Source: JBAYJC01 sp041665285 (GTDB lineage: Bacteria > Patescibacteriota > Patescibacteriia > 2-12-FULL-60-25). From it: a stretch of 44,480 nt of DNA. Position numbers and translations under genes: made by a program. The notes below the pieces were generated by a model that was not told the origin of the DNA, ran no database searches, and saw only the letters and a program-made list of their open reading frames with translations. Of the stretch, positions 1-7,102 are shown piece after piece. The stretch lies in assembly GCA_041665285.1 (NCBI GenBank), contig JBAYJC010000010.1, positions 1 through 44,480 on the forward strand. Reading direction: 5' to 3'. The number at the start of each line of letters is the position of its first letter. The stretch's first letter is position 1.

Positions 1-1
1 T

Positions 2-451
2 GCTGGCACAGACGCGACCATCTATGATCCGGCTCCGGATTTCAGATTCAAAAACGATACGGGACACTGGATCCTCGTGACCTCTCGCATTGCGGGTAAT
101 GACCTTTCTTTCACCATGTGGGGCACGTCAGATCAGCGCATTGTGCAGGTGGCAAAGCCAAAAATCTACAATATTGTTGCACCACCGCCTAAAAAAATCA
201 TCGAGAGCACAGATATTCCTGCAGGAACTACAAAGTGCACGGAGTCCGCTCATGCCGGCGCAAGCGCAAGCCTTGACTACAGCGTCACCTATCCAGATGG
301 ACACACGAGCTCAACCACGTTTCTCAGCTACTACAAACCTTGGGGCGCTGTTTGCCTCACCGGAGTCACCACTCTTTCCTCGCCGGGTGCGGACACCAGC
401 GGTAGCCCGCAAACGCCTTCGTCGGCGCTAGTCCCAACACCCACCCCCTAA
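2..451 (+). CDS. VanW family protein, C-terminal part (5' end outside window)
   Basis: The reading frame is open from base 2, so the gene begins upstream of the window. The first visible residues, AGTDATIYDPAPDFRFKNDT, match the conserved part of VanW-like proteins (a Gly-x-Asp-Ala-Thr-[IV]-Tyr stretch followed by Asp-Phe-x-Phe-Lys-Asn). A beta-rich tail follows with YSVTYPDGHT and a Thr/Pro/Ser-rich end of the kind seen on exported proteins. In this family the VanW domain is extracytoplasmic and often follows G5 or peptidoglycan-binding domains; its biochemical role is not settled. The name VanW comes from vancomycin-resistance clusters but does not imply resistance here. The stop is followed by a promoter for an independent RNA, so this gene ends its unit. 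The family call rests on remembered motif resemblance. Confidence 0.75.
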   Translation, partial: AGTDATIYDPAPDFRFKNDTGHWILVTSRIAGNDLSFTMWGTSDQRIVQVAKPKIYNIVAPPPKKIIESTDIPAGTTKCTESAHAGASASLDYSVTYPDGHTSSTTFLSYYKPWGAVCLTGVTTLSSPGADTSGSPQTPSSALVPTPTP

Positions 452-502
452 CGACGCCCTTTTTCCCGAGCCATCGGAACGTTCAAGTCCCCTTGACAGC
501 AT

Positions 503-530
503 TTGACAAGGGGCTTTTGAGTTGTAATAC
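503..530 (+). promoter_or_regulatory. Promoter of the orphan structured RNA
   Basis: A perfect TTGACA (503-508) is followed after 16 nt by TAATAC (525-530). An overlapping TACTAT (528-533) would give a 19-nt spacer. No protein-coding start lies downstream on this strand before the terminator at 839-873, so the promoter appears to serve a non-coding RNA. Confidence 0.65.
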
Positions 531-536
531 TATGTT

Positions 537-873
537 AGCACTTCCGATACCGTGTGGTGCATTATTTTAGCGCTCTACACGGACTTTTGTCGCAAAACGT
601 CATACAAAGAACAGGGGGTTCGTTGAGAAAGGGTGAGTAGCCAATTCGGGCTAACCCTTGACAAAAGAACCAATTCCTGTTACTCTCCCGTATTACCAGT
701 AACGGCTGACGAGAACTTTAGCAATCCGCATCCACGACAAGCATGGAATCTCTCGGCAGGGTGCCGCGGGTCTGCGGACTCGCTCTCCCCTCTCGATAGA
801 TTTCTTGGGTGCGGATTGCTTGAGAGCTCGTCATTTTTAAACCCTGTTGTTGTCACAACAGGGTTTATGTTTT
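537..873 (+). ncRNA. Putative structured non-coding RNA of unknown family, ~330 nt
   Basis: This interval has its own promoter (503-530), a strong terminator (839-873) and no credible ORF. It holds at least five perfect helices: 550-555 with 577-582 (CCGTGT/ACACGG); 629-634 plus 638-642 with 649-659, with a three-base bulge; 679-684 with 698-703 (GTTACT/AGTAAC); 708-713 with 827-832 (GACGAG/CTCGTC); and 721-730 with 810-819 (GCAATCCGCA/TGCGGATTGC, ten pairs). The last two nest and enclose a smaller hairpin at 755-765 (GGCA/TGCC). I looked for the RNase P core (GAGGAAAGTCC), tmRNA ends, the SRP Alu/S-domain core and 6S features and saw none. It lies between a VanW gene and gdhA on the opposite strand, so it is not a leader of a neighbour. 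The structure is visible in the sequence; that it is expressed and functional is inference. Confidence 0.6.
839..873 (+). terminator. Intrinsic terminator, probably bidirectional
   Basis: A perfect 12-bp stem (839-850 with 855-866) with a TGTC loop is followed by ATGTTTT on the + strand. On the minus strand the stem is followed by TTTAAAAA-type sequence and could also end the gdhA transcript, whose stop is at 872. Confidence 0.85.
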
Positions 874-2107
874 ACAGGCGTCCCTTTTCCTTCATCGCCT
901 GTCCAATACGATCTATGGCTAAGATAAAGGCTCCTTGACGCTGTGTGGTTTGAAATTGCTTGGCTTTTTCTTGTACCGCGCGAGCCGCATCTTGCATGAG
1001 AGGCTGGAGCTTCCCGAACACTTGCTCACGCGTCCAATGCTCGTTTATGCGGTTCTGCTCCCACTCGAGATAAGACGTGGCAACTCCGCCTGCATTTGCG
1101 AGCACGTCCGGGATCACCGTGATATTGCGTGAGGCAAAGTTCGTATCTGCTTCAGGCGTTGTTGGACCATTTGCAATCTCTAAAATCGCCTTTGCCTGTA
1201 CGCGAGGAGCCATCTCTGCCGTGAGCTGATTCTCAAGGGCAGAAGGCACCAAAACATCGCAAGCAACCGTCAAAACACCGGCCTGATCCGTATCTTGTGC
1301 CCCTGCAAAACCCATGACACTTCCTGTGGTTTCCTTGTGTTTGGCCACTGCATCAATATCCAAGCCATCCAATTTGATGATACCGCCACGAGAATCAGAC
1401 ACCGCGACAACCGTGCAACCCGCTTCCTTGGCGATCTTGGCAAAAAACATGCCTGCATTGCCAAAACCCTGGACCGCGACCGTCATAGGCTTCCCGGCAA
1501 AACCTAACGATTCACGATAGCTTTCCAGCACATACCATGCTCCTTGCGCCGTTGCCGTATCACGCCCCTCAGAACCACCTGCAGGAATGGTCTTTCCGGT
1601 CACAACCGCTGGAGCGGCATGGCCGAGAATTTTGCCATATTCATCTGCTAGGATGTCCATGAGCCGAGGCGTTGTGTTCACATCTGGCGCTGGGACATCC
1701 TTGTCCGGGCCAATCACATCTGCAATGGCTTGGGTAAACGCACGCATGAGCCGTTCCTGCTCATTTGCAGAGAGGGTCTTTGGATCCACAGAAACACCTC
1801 CTTTTCCACCACCCATCGGAATACCCGCGACTGCGCATTTGACGGTCATCCAAAAAGACAATGCTTTTACCTCATCCAAGTCCACCTGTGCATGAAAACG
1901 AATCCCTCCTTTGAAGGGGCCGCGTGCATCATTCCATTGCACGCGATATCCGTGAAAATAGCGGCGAGAACCATTATCCATGACCACGGGAAACTCTACG
2001 TCCGCAATACGTTGCGGATGATGAAGCGCCTCGATCAAGGCCACGTCCAACGAAGCGGTTTTCGCGGAATTCTCTAACTGCTGCATGGCATTCTCAAAAG
2101 CAGACAT
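872..2107 (-). CDS. gdhA: Glu/Leu/Phe/Val dehydrogenase (probable glutamate dehydrogenase)
   Basis: The 411-residue product would interconvert glutamate and 2-oxoglutarate plus ammonia using NAD(P). The substrate-binding half shows GPFKGGIRFH near residue 63, KALSFWMTVKCAVAGIPMGG around 81-100 and the catalytic GGGKGG lysine at about 102. PAGGSEGRDTATAQG follows near 176. The Rossmann half carries AVQGFGNAG and ends in the usual helical tail. Length is normal for the short hexameric GDH class. Related leucine and phenylalanine dehydrogenases share this fold, so substrate is inferred from overall resemblance. It starts 27 nt after trxB on the same strand, so it may be the last gene of a trxA-trxB-gdhA transcript; I see no clear promoter in the short gap. 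The transcript would end at the hairpin overlapping its stop. Confidence 0.9.
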   Translation of the reverse strand: MSAFENAMQQLENSAKTASLDVALIEALHHPQRIADVEFPVVMDNGSRRYFHGYRVQWNDARGPFKGGIRFHAQVDLDEVKALSFWMTVKCAVAGIPMGGGKGGVSVDPKTLSANEQERLMRAFTQAIADVIGPDKDVPAPDVNTTPRLMDILADEYGKILGHAAPAVVTGKTIPAGGSEGRDTATAQGAWYVLESYRESLGFAGKPMTVAVQGFGNAGMFFAKIAKEAGCTVVAVSDSRGGIIKLDGLDIDAVAKHKETTGSVMGFAGAQDTDQAGVLTVACDVLVPSALENQLTAEMAPRVQAKAILEIANGPTTPEADTNFASRNITVIPDVLANAGGVATSYLEWEQNRINEHWTREQVFGKLQPLMQDAARAVQEKAKQFQTTQRQGAFILAIDRIGQAMKEKGRL

Positions 2108-2134
2108 AGTCGTATTTTTTTATTGGGCAAAATT

Positions 2135-3055
2135 TTAGCGTAAAAAGCGCTCTACTTCTATCGCGGCCATGCACCCTGAACCAGCGGCGGTAATGGCTTG
2201 ACGGTAATGCGCATCTTGCACATCGCCACAGGCAAATAGGCCTGGGACCGTCGTTTTGGTGGTGCCTGGTTCTGTTTTCACGTATTTTTTCTCATCGAAC
2301 TCGACAAGATTTTGCACAAGCGCCGTATTTGGCTCATGACCAATAGCCGCAAACACACCATCAATCGTACGTTCCGACATCTCTCCGGTGACGGTATTGC
2401 GCAGTTTTACGCCTGTGACATGACCAACATCCACGCCAAGGATATCCGTGATTTCCGTGTTATACACCACTTCGATTTTTGGATTTGCGAGCGTACGATC
2501 CTGCATGATCTTGGACGCACGAAAGGCATCCCGTCGGTGTACGAGCACCACTTTCGTTGCAAAGCGCGTGAGAAAATTCGCTTCTTCCATAGCACTATCC
2601 CCCCCACCCACAATTATCACCTCTTTTCCACGGAAGAAAAATCCGTCGCACGTAGCGCAAGCAGACACGCCTTTTCCGTACAATGCCTTTTCCGCGTCCA
2701 ATCCCAGGCGCTTTGCTGACGCGCCCGTTGCAAGGATCACGGTTTTTGTGTGATAGGTCACCCCACCAGCCACAACCGCAAAACCACCTTCGATCCGCTC
2801 TAAAGACGTGACTTTCTCAGAGACAACCTTTGTCTCAAACCGCAGAGCCTGCTCCTTCATGACGTTCATGAGTTCCGAGCCCAGGATCCCTTTGGCAAAT
2901 CCCGGAAAATTCTCGATGTCTGTGGTTGTGGTCAATTGACCGCCTGGCTGTTCTCCTTCAAACAGCACTGGCTTCAAATCTGCACGAGCCGCATAAATGG
3001 CGGCTGTCCACCCTGCGGGCCCTGAACCGACAATCACTGTATTAAGCCACTCCAT
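2135..3055 (-). CDS. trxB: Thioredoxin-disulfide reductase
   Basis: This cytosolic flavoenzyme passes electrons from NADPH through FAD and a redox disulfide to thioredoxin. Counting from the ATG at 3055 (306 residues), there is an FAD-binding VGSGPAG near residue 9, an ATG(A/S) motif near 110, the active-site CATC at 133-136 followed by DG, an NADPH-binding GGGDSA near 150, HRRDAFRAS near 173, and the C-terminal FAD motif GLFACGDV. Upstream TTG and GTG codons could add three residues; ATG is chosen because it is the only standard start and lies 10 nt after the trxA stop. The gene directly follows trxA, the physiological partner, giving a complete thioredoxin system in one operon. Confidence 0.95.
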   Translation of the reverse strand: MEWLNTVIVGSGPAGWTAAIYAARADLKPVLFEGEQPGGQLTTTTDIENFPGFAKGILGSELMNVMKEQALRFETKVVSEKVTSLERIEGGFAVVAGGVTYHTKTVILATGASAKRLGLDAEKALYGKGVSACATCDGFFFRGKEVIIVGGGDSAMEEANFLTRFATKVVLVHRRDAFRASKIMQDRTLANPKIEVVYNTEITDILGVDVGHVTGVKLRNTVTGEMSERTIDGVFAAIGHEPNTALVQNLVEFDEKKYVKTEPGTTKTTVPGLFACGDVQDAHYRQAITAAGSGCMAAIEVERFLR

Positions 3056-3065
3056 AGTCACCAAA

Positions 3066-3386
3066 TTACAAGTGTTTTTCCAGCTTTTCTTTCAGCACCT
3101 CCTTTGAGATCGCACCCACAAATTGATCTACAACATTCCCATTCTTAAAAACAAGCATAGTCGGAATGGACATGACATTGAAGCGATTTGGCATGGTGCC
3201 ATTTTCGTCCACGTTGAGTTTACCGATTTTTATCTTATCCCCAGGCATCTCATTGGCGAGCTCTTCGATCACAGGCCCCATCATGCGGCACGGCCCACAC
3301 CACGGCGCCCAAAAATCCACAAATACAGGGGTATTCGCTCGTAAAACCTCTGCCTCAAAATTCGCGTCTGTAAATTGATATTCCAT
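3066..3386 (-). CDS. trxA: Thioredoxin
   Basis: The 106-residue protein is a typical single-domain thioredoxin of usual length. It has VFVDFWAPWCGPC with the redox cysteines at about 30 and 33, a cis-proline in the MSIPTMLVF stretch and the KLNVDEN strand. It reduces disulfides of cytosolic proteins and is recharged by TrxB, encoded 10 nt downstream. There is a good promoter (TTGCTA-N17-TATGAT, minus strand, 3422-3450), giving a leader of roughly 30 nt with no obvious Shine-Dalgarno. Function is secure from motif and context. Confidence 0.97.
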   Translation of the reverse strand: MEYQFTDANFEAEVLRANTPVFVDFWAPWCGPCRMMGPVIEELANEMPGDKIKIGKLNVDENGTMPNRFNVMSIPTMLVFKNGNVVDQFVGAISKEVLKEKLEKHL

Positions 3387-3421
3387 AAAACAATAGGAAG
3401 AAAAGTGAACGAAGTTTTCCC

Positions 3422-3450
3422 ATCATAGTCGCATGGAAAAGACATAGCAA
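3422..3450 (-). promoter_or_regulatory. Promoter of trxA-trxB
   Basis: Read on the minus strand, TTGCTA (3450-3445) and TATGAT (3427-3422) are separated by 17 nt. It lies 6 bp from the -35 box of a divergent promoter at 3457-3485, so the two units share a compact control region. Confidence 0.7.
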
Positions 3451-3456
3451 GCGGTC

Positions 3457-3485
3457 TTGACGCTTTCCCTTATTTGTGGTAGGAA
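3457..3485 (+). promoter_or_regulatory. Promoter of the small SD-led gene at 3518
   Basis: TTGACG (3457-3462) and TAGGAA (3480-3485) are 17 nt apart, with TGTGG just before the -10 box. The same TGTGGTA context precedes the -10 of the 82-residue gene at 11276. Confidence 0.55.
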
Positions 3486-3517
3486 AAGCAAAGACACCCC
3501 TGTCCCAGGGAGGGCTC

Positions 3518-3766
3518 ATGCCCGTACGCGATCCTCATGATCTCTTAGCGCTCGTTGACGAGGCCCTTGGCGCGACCGTCGTGCCCATCCCGTCGTCCCG
3601 CAGTCACATCATCCACCTCCCCAGCGGCACGATCCTCTCCCGGACCATGCGCCGCGTGAACTCGTACGGCCTTGCCATCGCATCGTACGAACGCCTCGGA
3701 CTTCCCGTACCGCAAGCATGGCGCGAAAAAGCACTCGCCTTCGCGCAAGACCAAGAAGATAACTAG
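3518..3766 (+). CDS. Small hypothetical protein, SD-led
   Basis: I do not recognise this 82-residue protein. The start at 3518 (MPVRDPHDLL) is preferred over an in-frame GTG at 3476 because GGGAGGG lies about 6 nt before it and the promoter places transcription start downstream of 3485. The product is a compact soluble protein with a helical end (SYGLAIASYERLGLPVPQAWREKALAFAQDQ) and no signal peptide or membrane segment. Its GC-rich codons and strong Shine-Dalgarno put it with the other SD-led accessory genes of this window rather than with its neighbours. The gene stands alone on the plus strand between two minus-strand units. Confidence 0.6.
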   Translation: MPVRDPHDLLALVDEALGATVVPIPSSRSHIIHLPSGTILSRTMRRVNSYGLAIASYERLGLPVPQAWREKALAFAQDQEDN

Positions 3767-3806
3767 TTCTCGCCTCGGCTCCTCGCCGTCTTTTTTTTAT
3801 TCAAAA

Positions 3807-5648
3807 TCAGGCACCAGACTTTTCAAACAGCGCTCGCTGTCTTGCGATGTCTGCTTCTGTGGGCGATGTATGCCCTTCCTTCGAAGGAAATGCCTCTCGA
3901 AAACGCTTATTCGGCTTATAGCTCTTTTCGTCTGCTACGGCTTTTTTGGGACGAGAATCGCTAAATGCCACAAAGAATCGCTGTTTCGCGCGAGCAAGAT
4001 CTTGAAGGGGATCAAGACCAAGATTGGTCAATGTCTTGATATTTGCCATTCCCGCAAGCGTTTCCGGTGGCCATCCTTTTTCTCTCTCCGCCTCTCGTTC
4101 CGCACGTCGCCTTGCCTCTGCCGCGGCCTTTTGCTCTGCCTCAAGGCGTGCACGCTCTGCCTCCTCTCGTGCGATACGTTTTTCCACTTCTCGTTGCGCT
4201 TGCTGTTCCACATACCGAGCCGCAGAGGCAACCAACGCTTCTTCCGCTCTTTTCTTGGCTTCCAGAGCCGCGACCCTCTCTTCCTCTTCACGAAGCTTTT
4301 TCTGTTCACGCGCCATACGCCGCTCTTCCGCAAGACGCTCCGCGTTTTCTTGTTCAAGACGCCCCTTCTCTTCCGCAAGACGCAACCATTCCTGTTCCTC
4401 ACGATGACGTTTGAGAAGCACTTCGCCGATCTCATCCATGGTCTTCTGCCCCTTTTCCCATTCCTTTTCTTCCTCTTGGAAATTCTCCTCTGTAAAACCG
4501 ATCAGTCCAAAGAGACGTTCGCGCTCCTCCCCATCCATATCTGAAACAAACGGCTTAAGTGTCGTATACTTATCTCGAAGAGAAATAGGATCGGTTTTAA
4601 GTTGTCGTAACGCGCTCTCAAAAGCTCCTTCCACCTCTTCCGTGGTCAACACCACCAGCGATGTACCCGTTCCGCGTAAACGCGCTGTTTCCGCGGCAAT
4701 GATCTCACGTTGCCGCGCCAATGTTTCTGAACTGACGAGGGCTTTGAATGTCTTCACTTGAAACGCATATGCTTCACCGCTCGCCGTCACATACGTATCA
4801 ACAGATCCACGAGCTTGCTGAAGGTCATCTCGAGGCGGCGCATGAAAAACGGAAAAAAGGTGTCCTGTCCCGGCTCGTTGACTCAAACGACGCAACAGAT
4901 AGATTTCCGCGAGCTCCCACACCCTCCCCTCTGTCACATCAAGACCCTCACGTTTTTGTATGCGTATGTCCGCACGCATCTTCGTAATAATCTCCGCTAA
5001 TGCATGAGCGTGTTCTTGCTGGAGGCGCGCACGTTCCTGATCATCCAGGACACGCTCATCCTGTAGAGCACGCAGATCATTGATAATGGCCGCGAGGTCA
5101 TAATGGTCAATAGAGATGCGATCCGTCACAGAAAACACATCCCCAGGAAAGCGCTGAAGATACGCTTCATACCCCTGAATCGCATCCTGTTCCGCATTCA
5201 ATAAACGTGTTCTCACAGGAGAAGGAAGGCTTTCAAATACCCGTGCCACTTCTTGCCTGGTCGGAGGATTTTGCGGATCACGATCCATGAACGCTTCTCG
5301 TAAAGCCGTTTGCCACGCGCCAAGAAAGAGCTCTGTCGCCTCCTCATGTGCGGCCATAGCTCGCGCGAGCTGTTCGATGCGGCTTAGCTGTTGCGCTTGT
5401 TTTTCGATGGTTTGAAATGCAGGATCGCGCAGAGCCGTTCGCACACGCGCTCGTACTTCCATCATGTCAATGGCATAGCGTTTGCCTCGCTCATACGTTC
5501 CCTGATTGCGATCGCGCGCAATGCGACCCGTGTCATAAAACACATCATCCACCATCTTACGTGCAAGAACATCGTATCGATTCTTTTCCTCTTCTGCACG
5601 CTCTGCGGGATGAGCGATACGCACTTCTTGAGAGGCAGATTCGAGCAT
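3807..5648 (-). CDS. Large coiled-coil protein with a possible PD-(D/E/Q)xK-like core
   Basis: Counting from the ATG at 5648 the product has 613 residues; an upstream in-frame ATG at 5696 would add 16. The inner start is preferred because TATACT lies on the minus strand at 5663-5658, nine nt before it, so the upstream ATG would not be transcribed. Residues 1-240 are helical and charged. Residues about 241-300 read as helix (GRVWELAEIYLLRRL), then GSVDTYVT, then AYAFQVKTFK: an acidic residue followed by Q-x-K on the next strand, the arrangement of PD-(D/E)xK nucleases with Q in place of E. Residues about 400-530 are a long Glu/Arg/Ala coiled coil, and the tail is basic. No domain is certain. 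It stands alone and could be a DNA-acting or scaffold protein. Confidence 0.7.
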   Translation of the reverse strand: MLESASQEVRIAHPAERAEEEKNRYDVLARKMVDDVFYDTGRIARDRNQGTYERGKRYAIDMMEVRARVRTALRDPAFQTIEKQAQQLSRIEQLARAMAAHEEATELFLGAWQTALREAFMDRDPQNPPTRQEVARVFESLPSPVRTRLLNAEQDAIQGYEAYLQRFPGDVFSVTDRISIDHYDLAAIINDLRALQDERVLDDQERARLQQEHAHALAEIITKMRADIRIQKREGLDVTEGRVWELAEIYLLRRLSQRAGTGHLFSVFHAPPRDDLQQARGSVDTYVTASGEAYAFQVKTFKALVSSETLARQREIIAAETARLRGTGTSLVVLTTEEVEGAFESALRQLKTDPISLRDKYTTLKPFVSDMDGEERERLFGLIGFTEENFQEEEKEWEKGQKTMDEIGEVLLKRHREEQEWLRLAEEKGRLEQENAERLAEERRMAREQKKLREEEERVAALEAKKRAEEALVASAARYVEQQAQREVEKRIAREEAERARLEAEQKAAAEARRRAEREAEREKGWPPETLAGMANIKTLTNLGLDPLQDLARAKQRFFVAFSDSRPKKAVADEKSYKPNKRFREAFPSKEGHTSPTEADIARQRALFEKSGA

Positions 5649-5741
5649 ATACGTTGCAGTATACCGTTTCACAAGAACAAATACGAGATGTAACATTTTG
5701 TGCCTGCATGTATATTATTCAGTATCACGGAGCCTAATCCG

Positions 5742-5747
5742 TAGAAT
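5742..5747 (+). promoter_or_regulatory. -10 box (TAGAAT) for the secreted helical protein
   Basis: TAGAAT ends 12 nt before the ATG at 5760, which would leave a leader of about 5 nt with no room for a Shine-Dalgarno. No good -35 box is visible at the usual distance. Confidence 0.4.
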
Positions 5748-5759
5748 AGACTACTTTTT

Positions 5760-6551
5760 ATGAAGAGGACTCTTGCTTTTCTTACCGTCGCTTCCATGAC
5801 CGCGAGCGCGCTCATGCCTGTTGTGGTGTTTGCACAAGAACCAACAGCTACCACTACGGTTCCCGCGTCTGTTGTTGCACTTTGCAATGAAAAAACCACG
5901 ACCTACCAACTCCGCGGAGAAAAAGTACGCGCCGAAGCAGACGCTCGCTGGACAGAACGGCGTGCAGATCGTGATGGCGCCTGGGAAAAGCAACAAGCCG
6001 CACGCGATGCAAAATACGCGACACAGCGAGCTGTGGTAGATGCGAGACAAATAAAAAATCGCATGGAACGCGATGCGAAAGGCTATAACACCGATGCCCT
6101 CAAAACAGCCAACGAAGCCTACCGCGCGGCTGTAGACGCGGCTATCAAAACACATCGTACTGCCATAGATGCCGCTCACAAAACATTCGCAACCACACAG
6201 ACCGAAGCTCTAAAGGTACGACGCACGGCTGTAGACACAGCGATCAAAGTACGACGTGACGGCATCGATGCCGCGTTTGCCACATGGAAGGCGCGTTGCA
6301 CAGGAACCGTAGAAGAACGCAAGGCCGCAAACGCCGCGTTCAAGCAGGCTGTCAAAACGCTCCGCCAGACATCCCAAAAATCCATTGAAACCGCATTCAC
6401 GTCCTACAAAACAACCATGACCGCCGCCCGCACCGCCCGCACCACGGCCGTCAAAGCCGCAAATGTCGCATTTGAAGCCGCAGTGAAAAAAGCACAAGAG
6501 ACCTTCCAAGCCGCTCGCAAAGCCGCAAAGACAACCCCGGCGGTAAAATAA
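5760..6551 (+). CDS. Secreted Ala/Lys/Arg-rich helical protein
   Basis: The 263-residue protein begins with a clear signal peptide: MKR, a hydrophobic stretch and ALMPVVVFAQ with a likely signal peptidase I site after VFA. The mature part is almost entirely helical and low in complexity. A loose repeat unit of Ala-Val-Asp-x-Ala-[IL]-Lys-x-x-Arg recurs about every 18 residues between residues 115 and 180, with further Lys/Ala repeats to the end. Two cysteines (near 41 and 180) might pair outside the cell. No enzyme motif is visible; a structural or surface-coating role is possible but unproven. It is followed by a strong terminator, so it is monocistronic. Confidence 0.8.
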   Translation: MKRTLAFLTVASMTASALMPVVVFAQEPTATTTVPASVVALCNEKTTTYQLRGEKVRAEADARWTERRADRDGAWEKQQAARDAKYATQRAVVDARQIKNRMERDAKGYNTDALKTANEAYRAAVDAAIKTHRTAIDAAHKTFATTQTEALKVRRTAVDTAIKVRRDGIDAAFATWKARCTGTVEERKAANAAFKQAVKTLRQTSQKSIETAFTSYKTTMTAARTARTTAVKAANVAFEAAVKKAQETFQAARKAAKTTPAVK

Positions 6552-6564
6552 CCCATACAACCGA

Positions 6565-6594
6565 AAAACATCCTCCGTTCAGGGGATGTTTTTT
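6565..6594 (+). terminator. Intrinsic terminator
   Basis: AAAACATCC (6565-6573) pairs with GGATGTTTT (6584-6592), followed by further T residues. Confidence 0.85.
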
Positions 6595-6606
6595 GCTCAA
6601 ACGATA

Positions 6607-6635
6607 TAGACGCGACGATTGTCGTGGTTTACCAT
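6607..6635 (+). promoter_or_regulatory. Promoter predicting a leaderless mRNA
   Basis: TAGACG (6607-6612) and TACCAT (6630-6635) are 17 nt apart, and the ATG at 6642 follows the -10 box by exactly 6 nt, so transcription would start at or next to the start codon. Confidence 0.5.
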
Positions 6636-6641
6636 AACTAC

Positions 6642-7010
6642 ATGTTCCCACACTCCATCTACCAAGCTTTTCTCAAAGACATCAAAACAAATCCGGCAAC
6701 AGAACGCCTCTTCCTCGGCATTGCTTTTCCTATCGGTGTTCTCTGCCTATTCGCTATCGCCCTTCCGCCTGACATCTCGCAAGGTTCATCTACTATCTTG
6801 GCCGCACTTGTTAACGCGCTCAAGGCCTTTGCTTTTCCCATCGTAATCGTACAGGATCTTCTGACCGCGCTTCCTCTAGACGGGGCGGGTTCGCGTCATC
6901 CCGGAGCCCTGGCTCTCACAGCACTGATTATCCTCCTGGCCAGCATTCTATTTTACAGCAGTCTCTTTGGCTGGTTCGCTGTGCGTCTCTACAAGCTGTT
7001 GCGTCGATAA
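6642..7010 (+). CDS. Small two-segment membrane protein
   Basis: Unrecognised 122-residue protein. Residues about 24-42 (LFLGIAFPIGVLCLFAIAL) and a segment near the C-terminus (LALTALIILLASILFYSSLF) are hydrophobic enough to span the membrane, with a weaker hydrophobic stretch (LNALKAFAFPIVIVQDLL-like) between them. It ends in a basic LYKLLRR, typical of a cytoplasmic tail. ATG at 6642 is chosen over a GTG at 6624 because the -10 box at 6630-6635 would lie inside the longer gene. A terminator follows at 7046, so it is probably monocistronic. No function can be assigned. Confidence 0.65.
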   Translation: MFPHSIYQAFLKDIKTNPATERLFLGIAFPIGVLCLFAIALPPDISQGSSTILAALVNALKAFAFPIVIVQDLLTALPLDGAGSRHPGALALTALIILLASILFYSSLFGWFAVRLYKLLRR

Positions 7011-7045
7011 ATATCAGCATCTACCTCGTCGAACAAAAACCTAGT

Positions 7046-7079
7046 CAGCCACCAGCTACAGGCTGGCTTGATTTTTTCT
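7046..7079 (+). terminator. Weak intrinsic terminator overlapping the next promoter
   Basis: CAGCC (7046-7050) pairs with GGCTG (7061-7065), followed by CTTGATTTTTTC. The T-run overlaps the -35 box of the kinase gene promoter (TTGATT at 7068). Confidence 0.6.
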
Positions 7080-7096
7080 CAAACCCTGTCTAAGCT
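7068..7096 (+). promoter_or_regulatory. Promoter of the APH-family kinase, leaderless arrangement
   Basis: TTGATT (7068-7073) and TAAGCT (7091-7096) are 17 nt apart; six nt later comes the GTG start at 7103, so the predicted transcription start coincides with the start codon. Confidence 0.6.
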
Positions 7097-7102
7097 TCTT
7101 TC

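Noticed and set aside
537..873. Identity of the structured RNA as RNase P RNA, tmRNA, SRP RNA or 6S RNA
   Set aside because: I searched by eye on both strands for GAGGAAAGTCC, the tmRNA TTCGA...CCA end, and the GGTCAGGTCCGGAAGGAAGC SRP core and found none. A highly divergent version is still possible.
3672..4544. 290-codon plus-strand frame rich in Phe, Leu, Arg and Ser
   Set aside because: It runs antisense to the Glu/Arg coiled coil of the 613-residue protein; its composition is the complement of that repeat-like sequence.
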